A stretch of DNA of 64,000 bases from assembly GCA_030691075.1 (NCBI GenBank), contig JAUYFI010000136.1:52701-116700 (forward strand), given 5' to 3'. Below are positions 40,934 to 51,238 of this stretch, piece by piece. The DNA comes from Sulfurisoma sp. (GTDB lineage Bacteria > Pseudomonadota > Gammaproteobacteria > Burkholderiales > Rhodocyclaceae). How positions within the stretch are numbered: position 1 is the first letter of the stretch; every line of letters starts with the position of its first letter. The translations under genes were made by a program, and so were the position numbers. The notes beneath the pieces are model-generated. The model saw only the letters and a list, made by a program, of their open reading frames with translations, ran no database searches and was not told the DNA's origin.

Positions 40934-42114
40934 GATGCCTTCCTTCCAGTGAGTCGCGCCCAGGCGGCGCATAGGGTGGCGGTCGTCCTTTCGATCTCCG
41001 CCGGGGTAGTGTTCATGCCCACCGACAGCCGCACGGCGCCGCGTGCTCGCGCGGCATCGCAGCCCATGGCGGCGAGGACGCCGCTGTCCCGGGATACCGT
41101 CCCCGGCACAGCCGGGGACATAACGGCATCCGCCTCGGAATGACAGGCGGAACCGACCGAGGCGGCGACCTCGTCCGCTACCGCCGCCAGCAGATCGCGC
41201 CCCGCCACGCCGGGAAACGAGACATGCAGCGTGTTGGGCAGACGATGTTCGGGATGGCCGTTGAGCATCAAGCCCGGCACGGCATCCGCCAGCCGGCGGT
41301 GCAGCTCGTCGCGCAGCGCGGCGAGATGCCGCGTGGCCTGCGCCAGCCGCGCGCGCGCCAGCCGCGCCGTCTCGCCAGCGCCGACTATTTGGGCCACGTT
41401 CTCGGTGCCGGGGCGCAGGCCATGTTCCTGATCGGCGCCGAAGAGGATGGGCATGATCGGCGTGCCGCGCCTGACATAGAGGGCGCCGATGCCCTTGGGA
41501 CCGTAAAACTTGTGGGTGGCCAGTGTCAGCAGGTCGACGCCGAGGTCGTCCACGTTCACGGTCACCTTGCCGGCCGACTGCGCGGCATCGGTGTGCATCA
41601 GGCTGCCGTTGGCATGCACCAGGGCGGCGATCCCGGCAACCGGCTGAATCGTGCCGACTTCGTTGTTGGCGTGCATGACCGAGACCAGCGCCGTGTCCGG
41701 GCGCAGCGCCGCCGCGACGTCGGCAGGCGCGACCCGGCCCGTCGCATCGACGCCGACCACCGTCACCTGCCAGCCCAGCTCGCGCAGATGCAGCGCGGGC
41801 TGCATGACGGCGGGGTGCTCGATGGCGCTGACGATCAAATGGCGCTTGTCCGGCAGCGCTCGCGCCACGCCCAGCAGCGCGAGGTTGTTAGCCTCGGTCG
41901 CGCTGCCGGTGAAGACGATCTCATCGTCGTTCGCGCCGATCAGCGCCGCCACCTGGCCGCGCGCCTCGGCCACCGCTCGCCGCGCCCGCAGGCCATGGGC
42001 ATGGGACGACGACGGATTGCCGAAATGTTCCTCGATCCACGGCCGCATCGCCGCCGCGACCTCGGGCGCGACCGGCGTGGTCGCGTTGTAGTCGAGGTAA
42101 ATGGGAAGTTTCAT
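40930..42114 (-). CDS. cysteine desulfurase (NifS/IscS family)
   Basis: A 394-residue PLP enzyme that moves sulfur from cysteine to an enzyme persulfide. YLDYNATTPVAPEVAAAM at the N-terminus, the PLP lysine in LLTLATHKFYGPKGIGALYV, and the catalytic cysteine in VGSACHSEADAV. Between that cysteine and GVLAAMG about 11 extra residues (MSPAVPGTVSRD) come from a perfect DNA palindrome, an unusual insertion in the mobile catalytic loop. No iscR, iscU or iscA is near, so this is a dedicated rather than ISC-operon copy. It overlaps the SHOCT gene and holds motif copy 8. Confidence 0.88.
   Translation of the reverse strand: MKLPIYLDYNATTPVAPEVAAAMRPWIEEHFGNPSSSHAHGLRARRAVAEARGQVAALIGANDDEIVFTGSATEANNLALLGVARALPDKRHLIVSAIEHPAVMQPALHLRELGWQVTVVGVDATGRVAPADVAAALRPDTALVSVMHANNEVGTIQPVAGIAALVHANGSLMHTDAAQSAGKVTVNVDDLGVDLLTLATHKFYGPKGIGALYVRRGTPIMPILFGADQEHGLRPGTENVAQIVGAGETARLARARLAQATRHLAALRDELHRRLADAVPGLMLNGHPEHRLPNTLHVSFPGVAGRDLLAAVADEVAASVGSACHSEADAVMSPAVPGTVSRDSGVLAAMGCDAARARGAVRLSVGMNTTPAEIERTTATLCAAWARLTGRKAS
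41093..41125 (-). repeat. TATGTC...GGTATCC palindromic element, copy 3, inside the desulfurase gene
   Basis: Minus strand: TTATGTCC, stem GTCCCCGGC-TGT-GCCGGGGAC (perfect 9-bp arms, 41099-41119), then GGTATCCC. It is translated in frame as MSPAVPGTVS next to the catalytic cysteine. Confidence 0.75.
41367..41390 (+). repeat. dispersed motif, copy 8
   Basis: Core GCCAGCGCCGACT followed by ATTT, preceded by CCGTCTC, antisense in the desulfurase gene, encoding VGAGET. Confidence 0.88.
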
Positions 42115-42347
42115 GGGCGCTTCTCGAGATCCTGCATTTTCTGCTCGTATTCCTGGCGGTCGATCTCGCCGCGCGCATAGCGTTCGCGCACGATGTCGCC
42201 GGCCGTTTTCTCGCCTGCCCGCCGGGGCGACGATCCGGCCGCCAGCCAGCGCACCAGGGCGACGATGCCGACGATGAACACGCCCCAGAAAAGGAACATG
42301 AACATGGGCCCGAAGCCGAAACCCCACCCGCCGAAGTCGTTCATCAT
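42111..42347 (-). CDS. small membrane protein with SHOCT domain
   Basis: A 78-residue protein: a Gly/Phe-rich N-terminus, one membrane helix (FMFLFWGVFIVGIVALVRWL) and a C-terminal SHOCT motif (DIVRERYARGEIDRQEYEQKMQDL). SHOCT is a short oligomerisation motif of unknown role, often in small membrane proteins near redox or metal-stress genes. It overlaps the desulfurase start by four bases, so it is co-translated. Confidence 0.85.
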   Translation of the reverse strand: MMNDFGGWGFGFGPMFMFLFWGVFIVGIVALVRWLAAGSSPRRAGEKTAGDIVRERYARGEIDRQEYEQKMQDLEKRP

Positions 42348-42369
42348 GACGTTCTCCTCTCCGCGAAGT

Positions 42370-43530
42370 TCATCCCAAGGCCTGGTTCAAATCCGCGATC
42401 AGGTCGTCGGCATCCTCGAGGCCGATCGACAGCCGCAGCATGGCGTCCGAGATGCCGCGCCGGGCGCGTTCCTCGGGCGCGAGGCCGTGGTGGGTGGTGG
42501 TGCAGGGCTGGGTCACCAGGCTCTCGACGCCGCCCAGGCTGGGCGCCAGAGCGAAGAGCTTGAGCCGATCCGCGACGCGGGTGGCGTCCTCGCCCGTGCC
42601 CTTGACCTCGATGGTCAGCATGCCGCCGAAACCGCTCATCTGCTTTTTGGCGAGGTCGTGGCCGGGGAAGTCGGGCAGGCCCGGATAGAGCACGCGGGCG
42701 ACGCCCGGGTGTTTCGCCATGGCCTCGGCGACGGCCTGCGCGCTCGCGTTCTGCTGCCGCACGCGCACCGGCAGCGTGCGGATGCTGCGCGCCAGCAGGG
42801 CGGCGATTTCCGGCGCGATCATCGAGCCGAGGTTCTTGCGCCAGTTCCACACGGGCGCCAGAAGTTCCTTCGATCCCATCAGCGCGCCGGCGGTGAGATC
42901 CGAATGCCCGCCGAGATACTTGGTGCAGGAATGGACGACGAAGTCGGCGCCCAGCGCGAGCGGCGGCTGGTTGACCGGCGAGGCGAAGGTGTTGTCGATG
43001 GCGACCCTGGCGCCGTGGCGGTGACACATCGCGGCGATGGCATGGATGTCGAAGAGCTCCAGCGTCGGGTTGGTCGGCGTCTCGAAGAACACCAGCTTCG
43101 CGCCCTGGCTCAGTAGATCGTCGAGCCGGCCGAGTTCCTGGCCGATCAGGAAATGGCCGGGGATGCCCAGCAGCGGCAACTGCGACGAGATCAGCTCCAG
43201 CGTGCCGCCGTAGGCGTCGCCGAGGCAGACGATGCCCTCGCGGCCGTGCGTCAGGAACAGCGCCGTCTCGGCCGCCATGCCCGAGCAGAAGGCCCAGGCC
43301 GCCTCGGCGTCTTCGAGGCTCGCGAGTTTCTGTTCCAGGCTGGCGATGGTCGGGTTGAGGCCGTAGCGGGTATAGAGGCTGCCGGACTTCCTGCCGTCCA
43401 CCACGTCGAGCAGGTCGGCGGTGGACGGAAACTTGAACGTGGTGGTGGTGTAGATCGGCGTGTGCGGCGAGCCGTGGGCATCGTCGAGTTCGCCGGCGTG
43501 GACGCAGCGGGTGGATAGTCCTTCGTTCAT
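42370..43530 (-). CDS. trans-sulfuration PLP enzyme (cystathionine gamma-synthase/lyase family)
   Basis: A 386-residue Cys/Met-metabolism PLP enzyme. RYGLNPTIASLEQKLASLE near residue 60, the PLP aspartate loop VAIDNTFASPVNQPPLALGADFVVHSCTKYLGGHSD with the Schiff-base lysine near residue 205, and SLGGVESLVTQPCTTTH. The family includes cystathionine gamma-synthase, beta/gamma-lyase, O-acetylhomoserine sulfhydrylase and methionine gamma-lyase; the sequence by eye does not settle which. In this locus a sulfhydrylase or a lyase releasing sulfide would fit. Confidence 0.88.
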   Translation of the reverse strand: MNEGLSTRCVHAGELDDAHGSPHTPIYTTTTFKFPSTADLLDVVDGRKSGSLYTRYGLNPTIASLEQKLASLEDAEAAWAFCSGMAAETALFLTHGREGIVCLGDAYGGTLELISSQLPLLGIPGHFLIGQELGRLDDLLSQGAKLVFFETPTNPTLELFDIHAIAAMCHRHGARVAIDNTFASPVNQPPLALGADFVVHSCTKYLGGHSDLTAGALMGSKELLAPVWNWRKNLGSMIAPEIAALLARSIRTLPVRVRQQNASAQAVAEAMAKHPGVARVLYPGLPDFPGHDLAKKQMSGFGGMLTIEVKGTGEDATRVADRLKLFALAPSLGGVESLVTQPCTTTHHGLAPEERARRGISDAMLRLSIGLEDADDLIADLNQALG

Positions 43531-43540
43531 GACTTTGTCC

Positions 43541-44059
43541 TCAGGATTTGAGTAGTTGTTTTATGGCGGCGACGATTTCCGGATCGTCGAACTCGCGCCC
43601 GCCGACGGCGCGGAAGGCGATGCGGCCCTGCCGGTCGATGAGCAGCGTGGTCGGCAGGCCCTTGACCGGCCAGGCCGCCATCGCCTTCGAGTCGCGGTCG
43701 AACAGCACCGGGAATTCCGTATGGCCGGCGAAGGAAAACACCGTGTCCGGATCCTCGCCGACGTTGACCGCCAGCACCTCGAATTCGGCGGGCTTGAACA
43801 GCTTCTTCACGCGGCCGAGCGAGGGAAATTCCTTGCGGCAGGGCGGGCACCAGGTCGCCCAGAAATTCACCAGCACCACGCGGCCCTTGTATTGCGCGAG
43901 ATCGACGGTCTTGCCGTCGCTGTCCGGCAGACGCAAAGTCGGCGCCGGCGGGACGACGGGGATGGCGGTCATGCCCCGGCCCTGCGCCCGCAATGACGGC
44001 GCGCATGCCAGCAGCGCAAGACCCGCGCCGGCGAAAATGAAACGGCGGCGCTCAGTCAT
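43541..44059 (-). CDS. TlpA-family thiol:disulfide oxidoreductase
   Basis: A 172-residue exported thioredoxin-fold protein from MTERRRFIFAGAGLALLACAPSL. The RRRF start resembles a Tat motif and LLAC a possible lipobox. The active site is NFWATWCPPCRKEFP near residue 72, with GLPTTLLIDRQG as the cis-proline loop. Such proteins reduce periplasmic disulfides, for example in cytochrome or metal-cofactor maturation. Its start overlaps the upstream hypothetical by eight bases. A one-mismatch motif copy lies in the gene. Confidence 0.88.
   Translation of the reverse strand: MTERRRFIFAGAGLALLACAPSLRAQGRGMTAIPVVPPAPTLRLPDSDGKTVDLAQYKGRVVLVNFWATWCPPCRKEFPSLGRVKKLFKPAEFEVLAVNVGEDPDTVFSFAGHTEFPVLFDRDSKAMAAWPVKGLPTTLLIDRQGRIAFRAVGGREFDDPEIVAAIKQLLKS
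43935..43956 (-). repeat. dispersed motif, variant copy (one mismatch)
   Basis: Minus strand: GTCCCGCCGGCGCCGACTTT, one change (A to G) in the core; sense to the TlpA gene. Confidence 0.65.
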
Positions 44060-44600
44060 GGGCACAGGCAAGTTCGTCGAGAACGATTTCATGATTCCCC
44101 TTGTTATCACGGTAACGGGCGACGAGGCGGAACGGGCCGGACGGCGACGCCTCCAGCGTCGCCATGCCCATGATCCAGTCGCCCGGTTCAAAAAAGTTTT
44201 CCGCCTGGAATTGCGCCCAGCGGAAGGCGATGCGCGCCGCTTGCGGCACGTCGGCCTTCTGCCATGTCGCGTCCCACGCTTGCGGCAGGCGCAGCGCGAT
44301 GCGCCTGCCATCCTTGCCCACGGCGTGCCAGTCCGCCAGTCGCGTGGCGAGCGTCGCCGAACCCCCGTTCTGCATGCCGAAGGAAAAGCCGCAGGCTTGC
44401 GCATAGGGCCGGATCGTCGTCGCGGAAAAGCCGCGCGCGGCGTAGAAGGCCGTGCGCGACGCGACGCCGAGCGGATTGGCGGTGAGCGTGACGGCGCCCT
44501 GCGTGGCGCGGTGACGCCACTCGATGGCGTCATCCGCGCCAGCCGCGAGACCTGCCGCGGCCGACAAGGCGAACACGACAAGCCAGCGGGTGTGCGTCAT
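44052..44600 (-). CDS. secreted hypothetical protein of the sulfur/molybdoenzyme locus
   Basis: A 182-residue protein with signal peptide (RWLVVFALSAAAGLAAGA). The mature protein has two to three cysteines (QACGF, ELACAHD) and a predicted beta-rich region (GFSFGMQNGGSATLATRLADWHAVG). No family is recognised. It overlaps both neighbours, so it is translated as part of the operon and is likely a periplasmic accessory. Confidence 0.7.
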   Translation of the reverse strand: MTHTRWLVVFALSAAAGLAAGADDAIEWRHRATQGAVTLTANPLGVASRTAFYAARGFSATTIRPYAQACGFSFGMQNGGSATLATRLADWHAVGKDGRRIALRLPQAWDATWQKADVPQAARIAFRWAQFQAENFFEPGDWIMGMATLEASPSGPFRLVARYRDNKGNHEIVLDELACAHD

Positions 44601-45322
44601 GCTCCGGCGCCCGGCTGCGGCGCCCGATGGGAAGAAAGCAGGGCGCCGTCGCGATACACGCGCAATTCGCCGGGCACGAATGCCCGCCAGTCGCCGGCAT
44701 CGAGCGGCTCGGTCGCCACCAGGGCCAGGCCGCTGGAGCGTTCGGAATGGTGCAGGCGGTCGTGTCCGTGGGCGAGCAGCACGCGCCCGTCGGACAGCAG
44801 GAAATTGAACTTGCCCAGCGCGGCGATGGCCGTCGCGCGCGCCGCCAGTTGCCCCAGCCAGTGATCGATGTCCGTATCGTGGTAGGTATCGACGATGCCG
44901 GCCAGCAGATGACAGAACGCGAATTCGGAATCCGTTTCGCCGTCCGGGCGACAGACCGTTCCCGCGCAGGGCTGCTCGATCACGTCCGGCACCATGCCGT
45001 TGTGGGCGAACACCCAGTCCCGGCCGCAGCAGGCGTGCGCGAAGGGATGCGTGTTGAGCAGACCGGGAACCGGCGGATGGCGCGCCTTGCGCACATGGGC
45101 CAGCAGAAGCGGGCTGCTAACGCTTTCCGCCAGGTCGCGAAAGCGTTCGCTATGCCAGCCGGGTTCGGGCGATTTTTCGATTCTGGCTTGATCGTTCGCC
45201 CAACTGGCGATGCCCCAGCCGTCCGGGTTGTCGGCGGCCGCCCCGCCGCGCGCGCGAAACGGCATCAGCCAGGCGGAATAGCCCCTGGCTTCGCTGGCGG
45301 ATGCGCCGAAGAGTTCACACAT
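44597..45322 (-). CDS. class II glutamine amidotransferase
   Basis: A 241-residue protein with an N-terminal nucleophile cysteine immediately after Met (MCELFGASASEARGYSAWLMPFRARGG), the hallmark of class II (Ntn) amidotransferases. NPDGWGIASW, HVRKARHPPVPGLLNTHPFAH and HNGMV are the glutamine-binding motifs. It is a YafJ-type stand-alone amidotransferase of unknown acceptor. It starts 21 bases after the heme-subunit gene ends and overlaps the next by four, so it is in the operon, but no link to molybdoenzymes is known. Confidence 0.85.
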   Translation of the reverse strand: MCELFGASASEARGYSAWLMPFRARGGAAADNPDGWGIASWANDQARIEKSPEPGWHSERFRDLAESVSSPLLLAHVRKARHPPVPGLLNTHPFAHACCGRDWVFAHNGMVPDVIEQPCAGTVCRPDGETDSEFAFCHLLAGIVDTYHDTDIDHWLGQLAARATAIAALGKFNFLLSDGRVLLAHGHDRLHHSERSSGLALVATEPLDAGDWRAFVPGELRVYRDGALLSSHRAPQPGAGA

Positions 45323-45343
45323 GGTTCGCTCGCGCCCAAAGCA

Positions 45344-46020
45344 TCATTTCGCCTGTTGGAGCCGCTGCCAGTTCAGGGTCACGGCCTTGAAGCCGTCGCG
45401 CTCGGCGTTGGCGCCGTTCCAGATCGCGAAGGCCGCGGGTCGATTGCCGCGCAAGCCGGCCGCGCGCGGTTCGTTCGAGCGCCAGGCGCGGAAGAACGCC
45501 ACCCGCCAATTGCCGTCGGCATGGCGGCCGCTGGCCTTCACGTCCTGCGTCGGCATGTGCGTCAGGGTGCCGAAGCCATCGGCCCAGAGGTTTTCCGCCG
45601 CGTTCTTCGCCGCGTTCCAGTACCAGATGTTGACGTGGCGACCGGCGCCGCCCATGTAGGGCGTCGTCTCCGGCTTGCCGTCGCGCGGGAACTGGATCGC
45701 CGCGCCGTCGGCGAAGCGGTGTTGCGTCTTCCGGTCGTCGGCCACCGGGTCGCTCCATTCGAGGCGGATCGCCAGACCCGCGGCCGTGGAGAGCGCCCGC
45801 ACCTCGGCGTTCTGCGTCAGCGCCGTGCCGGAAATCGACGGGTGACCGGGGAAGGCGGTTTCGAGCTTGACGACGCTTGCCGGCGCCGCATCCCAGGCCG
45901 GGTGGTCGGGGTCGGCGGCGACGGCGGCGGAAGTCTGGACGATGCGGATCGCCGCCGCTTCCCGCGCCGGCACGGCCGTCGAAAACAGCGCCGCCAGCAG
46001 GGCGAGTGCGAGGCGGGAAT

Positions 46021-46024
<4 letters not shown>
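45344..46024 (-). CDS. heme b-binding gamma subunit of a type II DMSO-reductase-family enzyme
   Basis: A 226-residue exported protein of the ethylbenzene dehydrogenase gamma (EB_dh, PF09459) group. The signal peptide is MNSRLALALLAALFSTAVPA. AAIRIVQTSA, HPAWDAAPASVVKLET, AGLAIRLEWSD, HRFADGAAIQFP and YMGGAGRHVNIWYWNA follow the pattern of subunits that bind one heme b with Met and Lys ligands; THMPTQ and a C-terminal lysine are candidates. It takes electrons from the beta subunit FeS chain. It overlaps the beta gene as ATGA. Confidence 0.85.
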
Positions 46025-47021
<997 letters not shown>

Positions 47022-47025
<4 letters not shown>

Positions 47026-49802
47026 GCTGCCACCCGCTCGATATCCACCGCCGATTCGAAGGCGATCATGTTGCCGTCCCAGTTGGGGTTGAATGTGAGG
47101 TGCCCCCAGCCATCGACCAGTTCCAGCGGCGAGATCATCCCCGCCACGGCGTTGTTGAGACCCAGTTTGTTCCTGAACTGGTAGGGCTCCCAGGCATGAT
47201 CCATCACCACCGATCCCGGCGGCACGGCCGGCATGAGCTTGGCGCGGGCGAAGAATTCGCCGACGTCGTTGAAGACCCGCAGCGGGTCGCCCTCGGCGAT
47301 GCCCTTGTCCCGCGCCGTCTTCGGATTGAGCCAGACATGCGGCTCGCCGCGCTGGAGGCGCAGCAGATAGGTGTTGGTGCGCCACTGCGAGTGGATGCCG
47401 TGGCGCGCGTGGGGTGTGTAGAAGGCGAAGGGAAAGGTGTTCGGCCGCAGCGGCGGCAGGGCGGTCGGCGTCGCACAGCCCATTTTCATATAGACCGGGT
47501 GGTCGACATAGAACTGCTGCCGGCCCGAAAGCGTCGGGTAAGGCTGGCGCAGGTAGACATTGTTCTCGAAGGAATGGAAGGGACGGTTGGCGTGGAGCGG
47601 TGAGTTGAAGCCGGCTTCGCGGTTCAAGGTGACGAAGCCGCGCTTCATCGCGTCCTCGGGCGTCCACGGCGCGATGGCCGGCACGTTCTGCATCAGCCAG
47701 CGCACGACATCCTCGTCGGTCAACAGGTTGCCGCCGTCGCTGAAATCGTCGGGCAGATTGGCCAGATCGCGCAGCACCGGGCCGGCCATATTCCCATCCT
47801 TGCCGGACTGCACCAGGAAGTCGGGATCGGGGATGCTGGCGATGCCGCGCTTCTTCGCCTCGCGCGCGATGGCTTCGGCAAGCAGCAGGCAGATATCCCA
47901 TTCCGACTTTGTTTCGCCGATGGGTTTGAGTCCCTTCGGCGGCACGGTGATGTTGCAGAAGCGGTGGTAGCCCAGTTCGCCGCGCAAGTCCCAGGATTCG
48001 TACTGGCTCTTCGCCGGCAGCACGTAATCCGACCACAGCGCGGTGGTGTCCATGCGGTGGTTGACGTTCACCAGCAGGTCGAGGTTCTCGATGAAAGTCT
48101 TGCGGTAGTGCGATTCCGACTTGTTCCGTTGCAGCAGGTTGTCGGCGAAAAGCAGCACGACGCGCGGCTTGCCAAAGTAGGCGTTGCTGGTCTGGCGGAA
48201 CTTGTCGCCGAGTTCCTTGATGCCGTCGGCATCGATGCCGAACGCGGCCTTGAGGTGGGCGTCGGGGTAGTGGCGGCGCATCGTCGTCTCCATGCCGCCG
48301 TTCTCCCACTCGGAGAAGAAGCCCGAGGCGAAGCGCGCCGGCTTGGGGCTGGAAAGCGGGCCGATGCCGCCCAGCGACCAGTTGTTTTCGGTATCCAGCC
48401 CGCCGCGCTCGCCGGCATGGGCGGTGAGCGCGCAGGCCAGCGCCGCCGCCCAGCAGGTCATGGTGCCGGAGACATACTTGTGCAGCGAGAAACCGATGTT
48501 GATGATGGCCTTGTCCGCCTTCGCCAGATCGCGCGCCATGCGCTCGACCAACTCGGGATGCACGCCGGTGGTCTCGCGTGTCATCGAAGGCGGGAACTTC
48601 ATCGCCTCGGCCCGCGCCTTCGCGAAGACGGTGGTCACCGCTATCTCCTTGCCGTCGCGGCCCTTGACCTTCCAGCTTCCGGAAAGGACAGGTTTCAACT
48701 TGCCCAGGCGCAGGCTTTTGGTGAAATGGCCCTTGGTACCGGGCATGGGCTGGGCGGACTGCGTAGCCTCGTCCCAGCAGTAGAAGACGTCGGCCTTGCC
48801 CTTGTCGCGCAGGTCGCGGTGGCGCAGCAGTTCGCCATTGTCGGTGCGCACCAGGAAGGGCAGATCGGTCTGCTCGCGCACGAAGGTCTCGTCGATGAGA
48901 TTGTCGCGGAACAGCACATGCAGCAGCGACATCGCCAGAAAACTGTCGGTGCCCGGCTTCACCGGCACCCAGTCGGTGGCCAGCTTCGCCGTGGCGTTGT
49001 ATTCGGGCGTGATGCACCAGATGCGCGCGCCGTTGTAGCGCGCCTCGGACAGATAGTGGGCATCCGGGATGCGCGTCACCGCTGCATTGATGCCCCACAG
49101 GATGATGGTCTTGGCCTCGAACCAGGCATCGAGCGAATGGCCGATGGTGGCGATGCCGTAGGCCAGCGACGCGCCGGTGAACATGTCGCCCACGGCGCTG
49201 GCCGGATACAAGCGCTGCGCGCCGAGCAGCGAGCCCAGGCGCAGCGGCCCGGCGCGCCGGCCCTGCGAGAGGATGCCGGTGCCGCAGTGGAGCATCAGCG
49301 AGCCGAGGCCGTTCTTCTGCAAGGTATCGACGACGCGCACGGCGATGTCGTCCATCGCTTCCTGCCAAGATACCCGCTGCCACTTGCCGTCGCCGCGGCG
49401 GCCCATGCGCTTCAACGGATGCAGCAGGCGGTCGGCCTGGTGCATCTGCTTCGAATGGACGATACCCTTGTTGCAGCCGCGCGGATTGGCGTCCGGAATC
49501 TTCGGATTGATCTGCGGATAGGCGGCGGACTGCTCCTCGCGGGTGACTTTGCCGTCCTTGGCGAACACGCGCCAGGCGCAGTTGCCCTGGCAGTTCGAAC
49601 AGTGGAAGGCGAAGCCCTGCGCATCGCCGCGCGTGCCGAGGAATTCCTTGCGATAAATGTCTTCCCACGCGCGTCCCGCCGTCCCGCCAGCGCCGACTTT
49701 TTGCCCTTGTCGCGCGAACGCCGGCAAGGGAGCGAGCGGCCCGCCGAAAGCCAGCGCCAAGCCGCAGTAGGCCGTGCCTTTGAGGAATTCGCGGCGTTCC
49801 AT
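47022..49802 (-). CDS. molybdopterin catalytic alpha subunit, type II DMSO-reductase family
   Basis: A 926-residue Tat-exported molybdoenzyme (MERREFLKGTAYCGLALAF). FHCSNCQGNCAW gives the His-Cys-Cys part of the type II FS0 cluster with the last cysteine in NPRGCNKG. AVGDMFTGASLAYGIATIG contains the probable Mo-binding aspartate region. Pterin-binding domains continue to NPNWDGNMIAFESAVD. Relatives include ethylbenzene, steroid C25 and dimethyl sulfide dehydrogenases, selenate and chlorate reductases; the substrate cannot be told. Neighbouring rhodanese, DsrE and TauE genes hint at a sulfur compound. No TorD-type chaperone gene is visible nearby. Motif copy 9 follows the Tat signal. Confidence 0.92.
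49679..49702 (+). repeat. dispersed motif, copy 9
   Basis: Exact core GCCAGCGCCGACTTTTT preceded by CCGTCCC, antisense in the alpha subunit gene just after the Tat signal, encoding KVGAGGT. Confidence 0.9.
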
Positions 49803-49804
49803 GT

Positions 49805-50668
49805 CTAGCGCTCGATCGGCCGGGCGGGATCGGAGGCCCATTCGATCCACGAGCCGGGATAGACCTTCACCTTCTCGTAGCCCAGCAGGGTCAGCGCGGC
49901 CAGCAGATAGGTCGAGCGGCCGAGTCCGCCGTTGCAGTAGGTGACGATCTCCTTGTCGGGCGTGATGCCTGCGGCGGCGAGGCTCTTCTTCATGGCTTCG
50001 GGCGACTTGAAGGTGGCCAGATCGCCGGCCAGTTGCGTCCAGGGGAAACTCTTCGCGCCCAGCATGTGACCGCTCTGGCGCGCGCCGCCGGACTCCTTGC
50101 CCGCGTATTCGGCCAGCGAACGCGCATCGACCAGCAAGGCCTTTGATCCCGCCAGATCGGCGCTTTTCACCGCCCAGTCGGTGCGCGCCTTGGGCACGTA
50201 GATCGCCTTGGCGAGCTTCGGCGCTTCCTGGGTCAGGGCGCGCCCTTCCTTCAGCCACTTGCGGAAGCCGCCGTCGAGGATGCGCACCTTCTCGTGTCCG
50301 AGGTAACGCAGCATGTACCAGACGGCGGACGCGGCGCGACCGTCGCCGCTGTCATAGACCACCACGTCGGACGCGCGCGTCAACCCGAGCGCGGCGAACT
50401 TCGACGCCGCGAGCTGCGCAAAGGCGGGCTGGCCGTTCTTGGCATTCTCCTCGGCGTCTTCGAGATCGAGGTAAGGCAGATGGGCCGCGCCGGGCAGATG
50501 GGCGCGCTGGAAACTCTCGATGTTCTCGGCGTCGATCAGCCGCACTTTGCCCTGCCGTAACTCGGCGGCGAGTTGCCCGGTGTCAATCAGAAAGCCCGTA
50601 TCGGCGGCCGCCGCGACCGACCAGACGAAGGCAACCAAAGCAAGTAGTGCGGCAAGCCGTGTGCGCAT
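49805..50668 (-). CDS. periplasmic two-domain sulfurtransferase (rhodanese)
   Basis: About 287 residues with a signal peptide and two rhodanese domains, as in thiosulfate sulfurtransferases. The first (VRLIDAENIESFQRAHLPGAAHLP, VVVYDSGDG) lacks a cysteine and is structural; the second has the active loop TYCNGGLGRSTYLL near residue 240. The ATG at 50668 has AGGA at proper spacing; an ATG three codons upstream is too close to that site. It ends two bases before the alpha subunit start, a strong hint that the molybdoenzyme deals with sulfane sulfur. Confidence 0.88.
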   Translation of the reverse strand: MRTRLAALLALVAFVWSVAAAADTGFLIDTGQLAAELRQGKVRLIDAENIESFQRAHLPGAAHLPYLDLEDAEENAKNGQPAFAQLAASKFAALGLTRASDVVVYDSGDGRAASAVWYMLRYLGHEKVRILDGGFRKWLKEGRALTQEAPKLAKAIYVPKARTDWAVKSADLAGSKALLVDARSLAEYAGKESGGARQSGHMLGAKSFPWTQLAGDLATFKSPEAMKKSLAAAGITPDKEIVTYCNGGLGRSTYLLAALTLLGYEKVKVYPGSWIEWASDPARPIER

Positions 50669-50680
50669 GTTTCCCATTCC

Positions 50681-51238
50681 TTAGCGAGCGATTGTCTGCC
50701 GGATCAGCTCTTCCATCGCCGGGCTGTCCCAGTGCTGCGGCCCGGTCTTGCCGGCGAGGAGGCGCCCCTGACGGTCGAGCAGGTAGGTCACCGGCACGCC
50801 CCTGGCGCGGAAGGCGGCCGCCGTCGCGCCGTCATTGTCCATCAGGATGTCGAAAACCGGCTTCCTGCCAGCGAGAAAGCGGCCGATGCCATCTTCCGAA
50901 TCGGACACGCTCACCGCGAGCACCGTGAAGTCCTTGCCGCCGAGTTTTTGCTGCAAGCGTTCAAGCGACGGGAACTCCTCGCGGCAGGGCGGGCACCAAC
51001 TCGCCCAGAAATTGAGCAGCACGACGCGACCCTTGTAATCCTCGGCGCCGCGCGACTCGTTACCGGGGCCGCCGAAGCTCGGCAGGCGCAAGGGCGGCGC
51101 CCGCAGCGCGGTCGGGTAGGGCTCCATGCCGGCCTTGCGCGCCAGTTCGGCGTCCGGCGCGGCCGCGACAGCGACCGCGCTTGCCGTCATGACGATGGCC
51201 AGCAGCGGCAGCGCGAAGGCAGCGCGCGGATGTCTCAC
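50681..51238 (-). CDS. TlpA-family periplasmic thioredoxin
   Basis: A 185-residue exported protein starting at GTG 51238 (VRHPRAAFALPLLAIVMTASAVAVAA signal), overlapping the upstream stop. The thioredoxin motif is NFWASWCPPCREEFPSLERL near residue 82 and GVPVTYLLDRQGRLLAGKTG is the cis-proline region. It is the second TlpA-type reductase of the locus and may keep the rhodanese or molybdoenzyme cysteines reduced. Confidence 0.88.
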   Translation of the reverse strand: MRHPRAAFALPLLAIVMTASAVAVAAAPDAELARKAGMEPYPTALRAPPLRLPSFGGPGNESRGAEDYKGRVVLLNFWASWCPPCREEFPSLERLQQKLGGKDFTVLAVSVSDSEDGIGRFLAGRKPVFDILMDNDGATAAAFRARGVPVTYLLDRQGRLLAGKTGPQHWDSPAMEELIRQTIAR

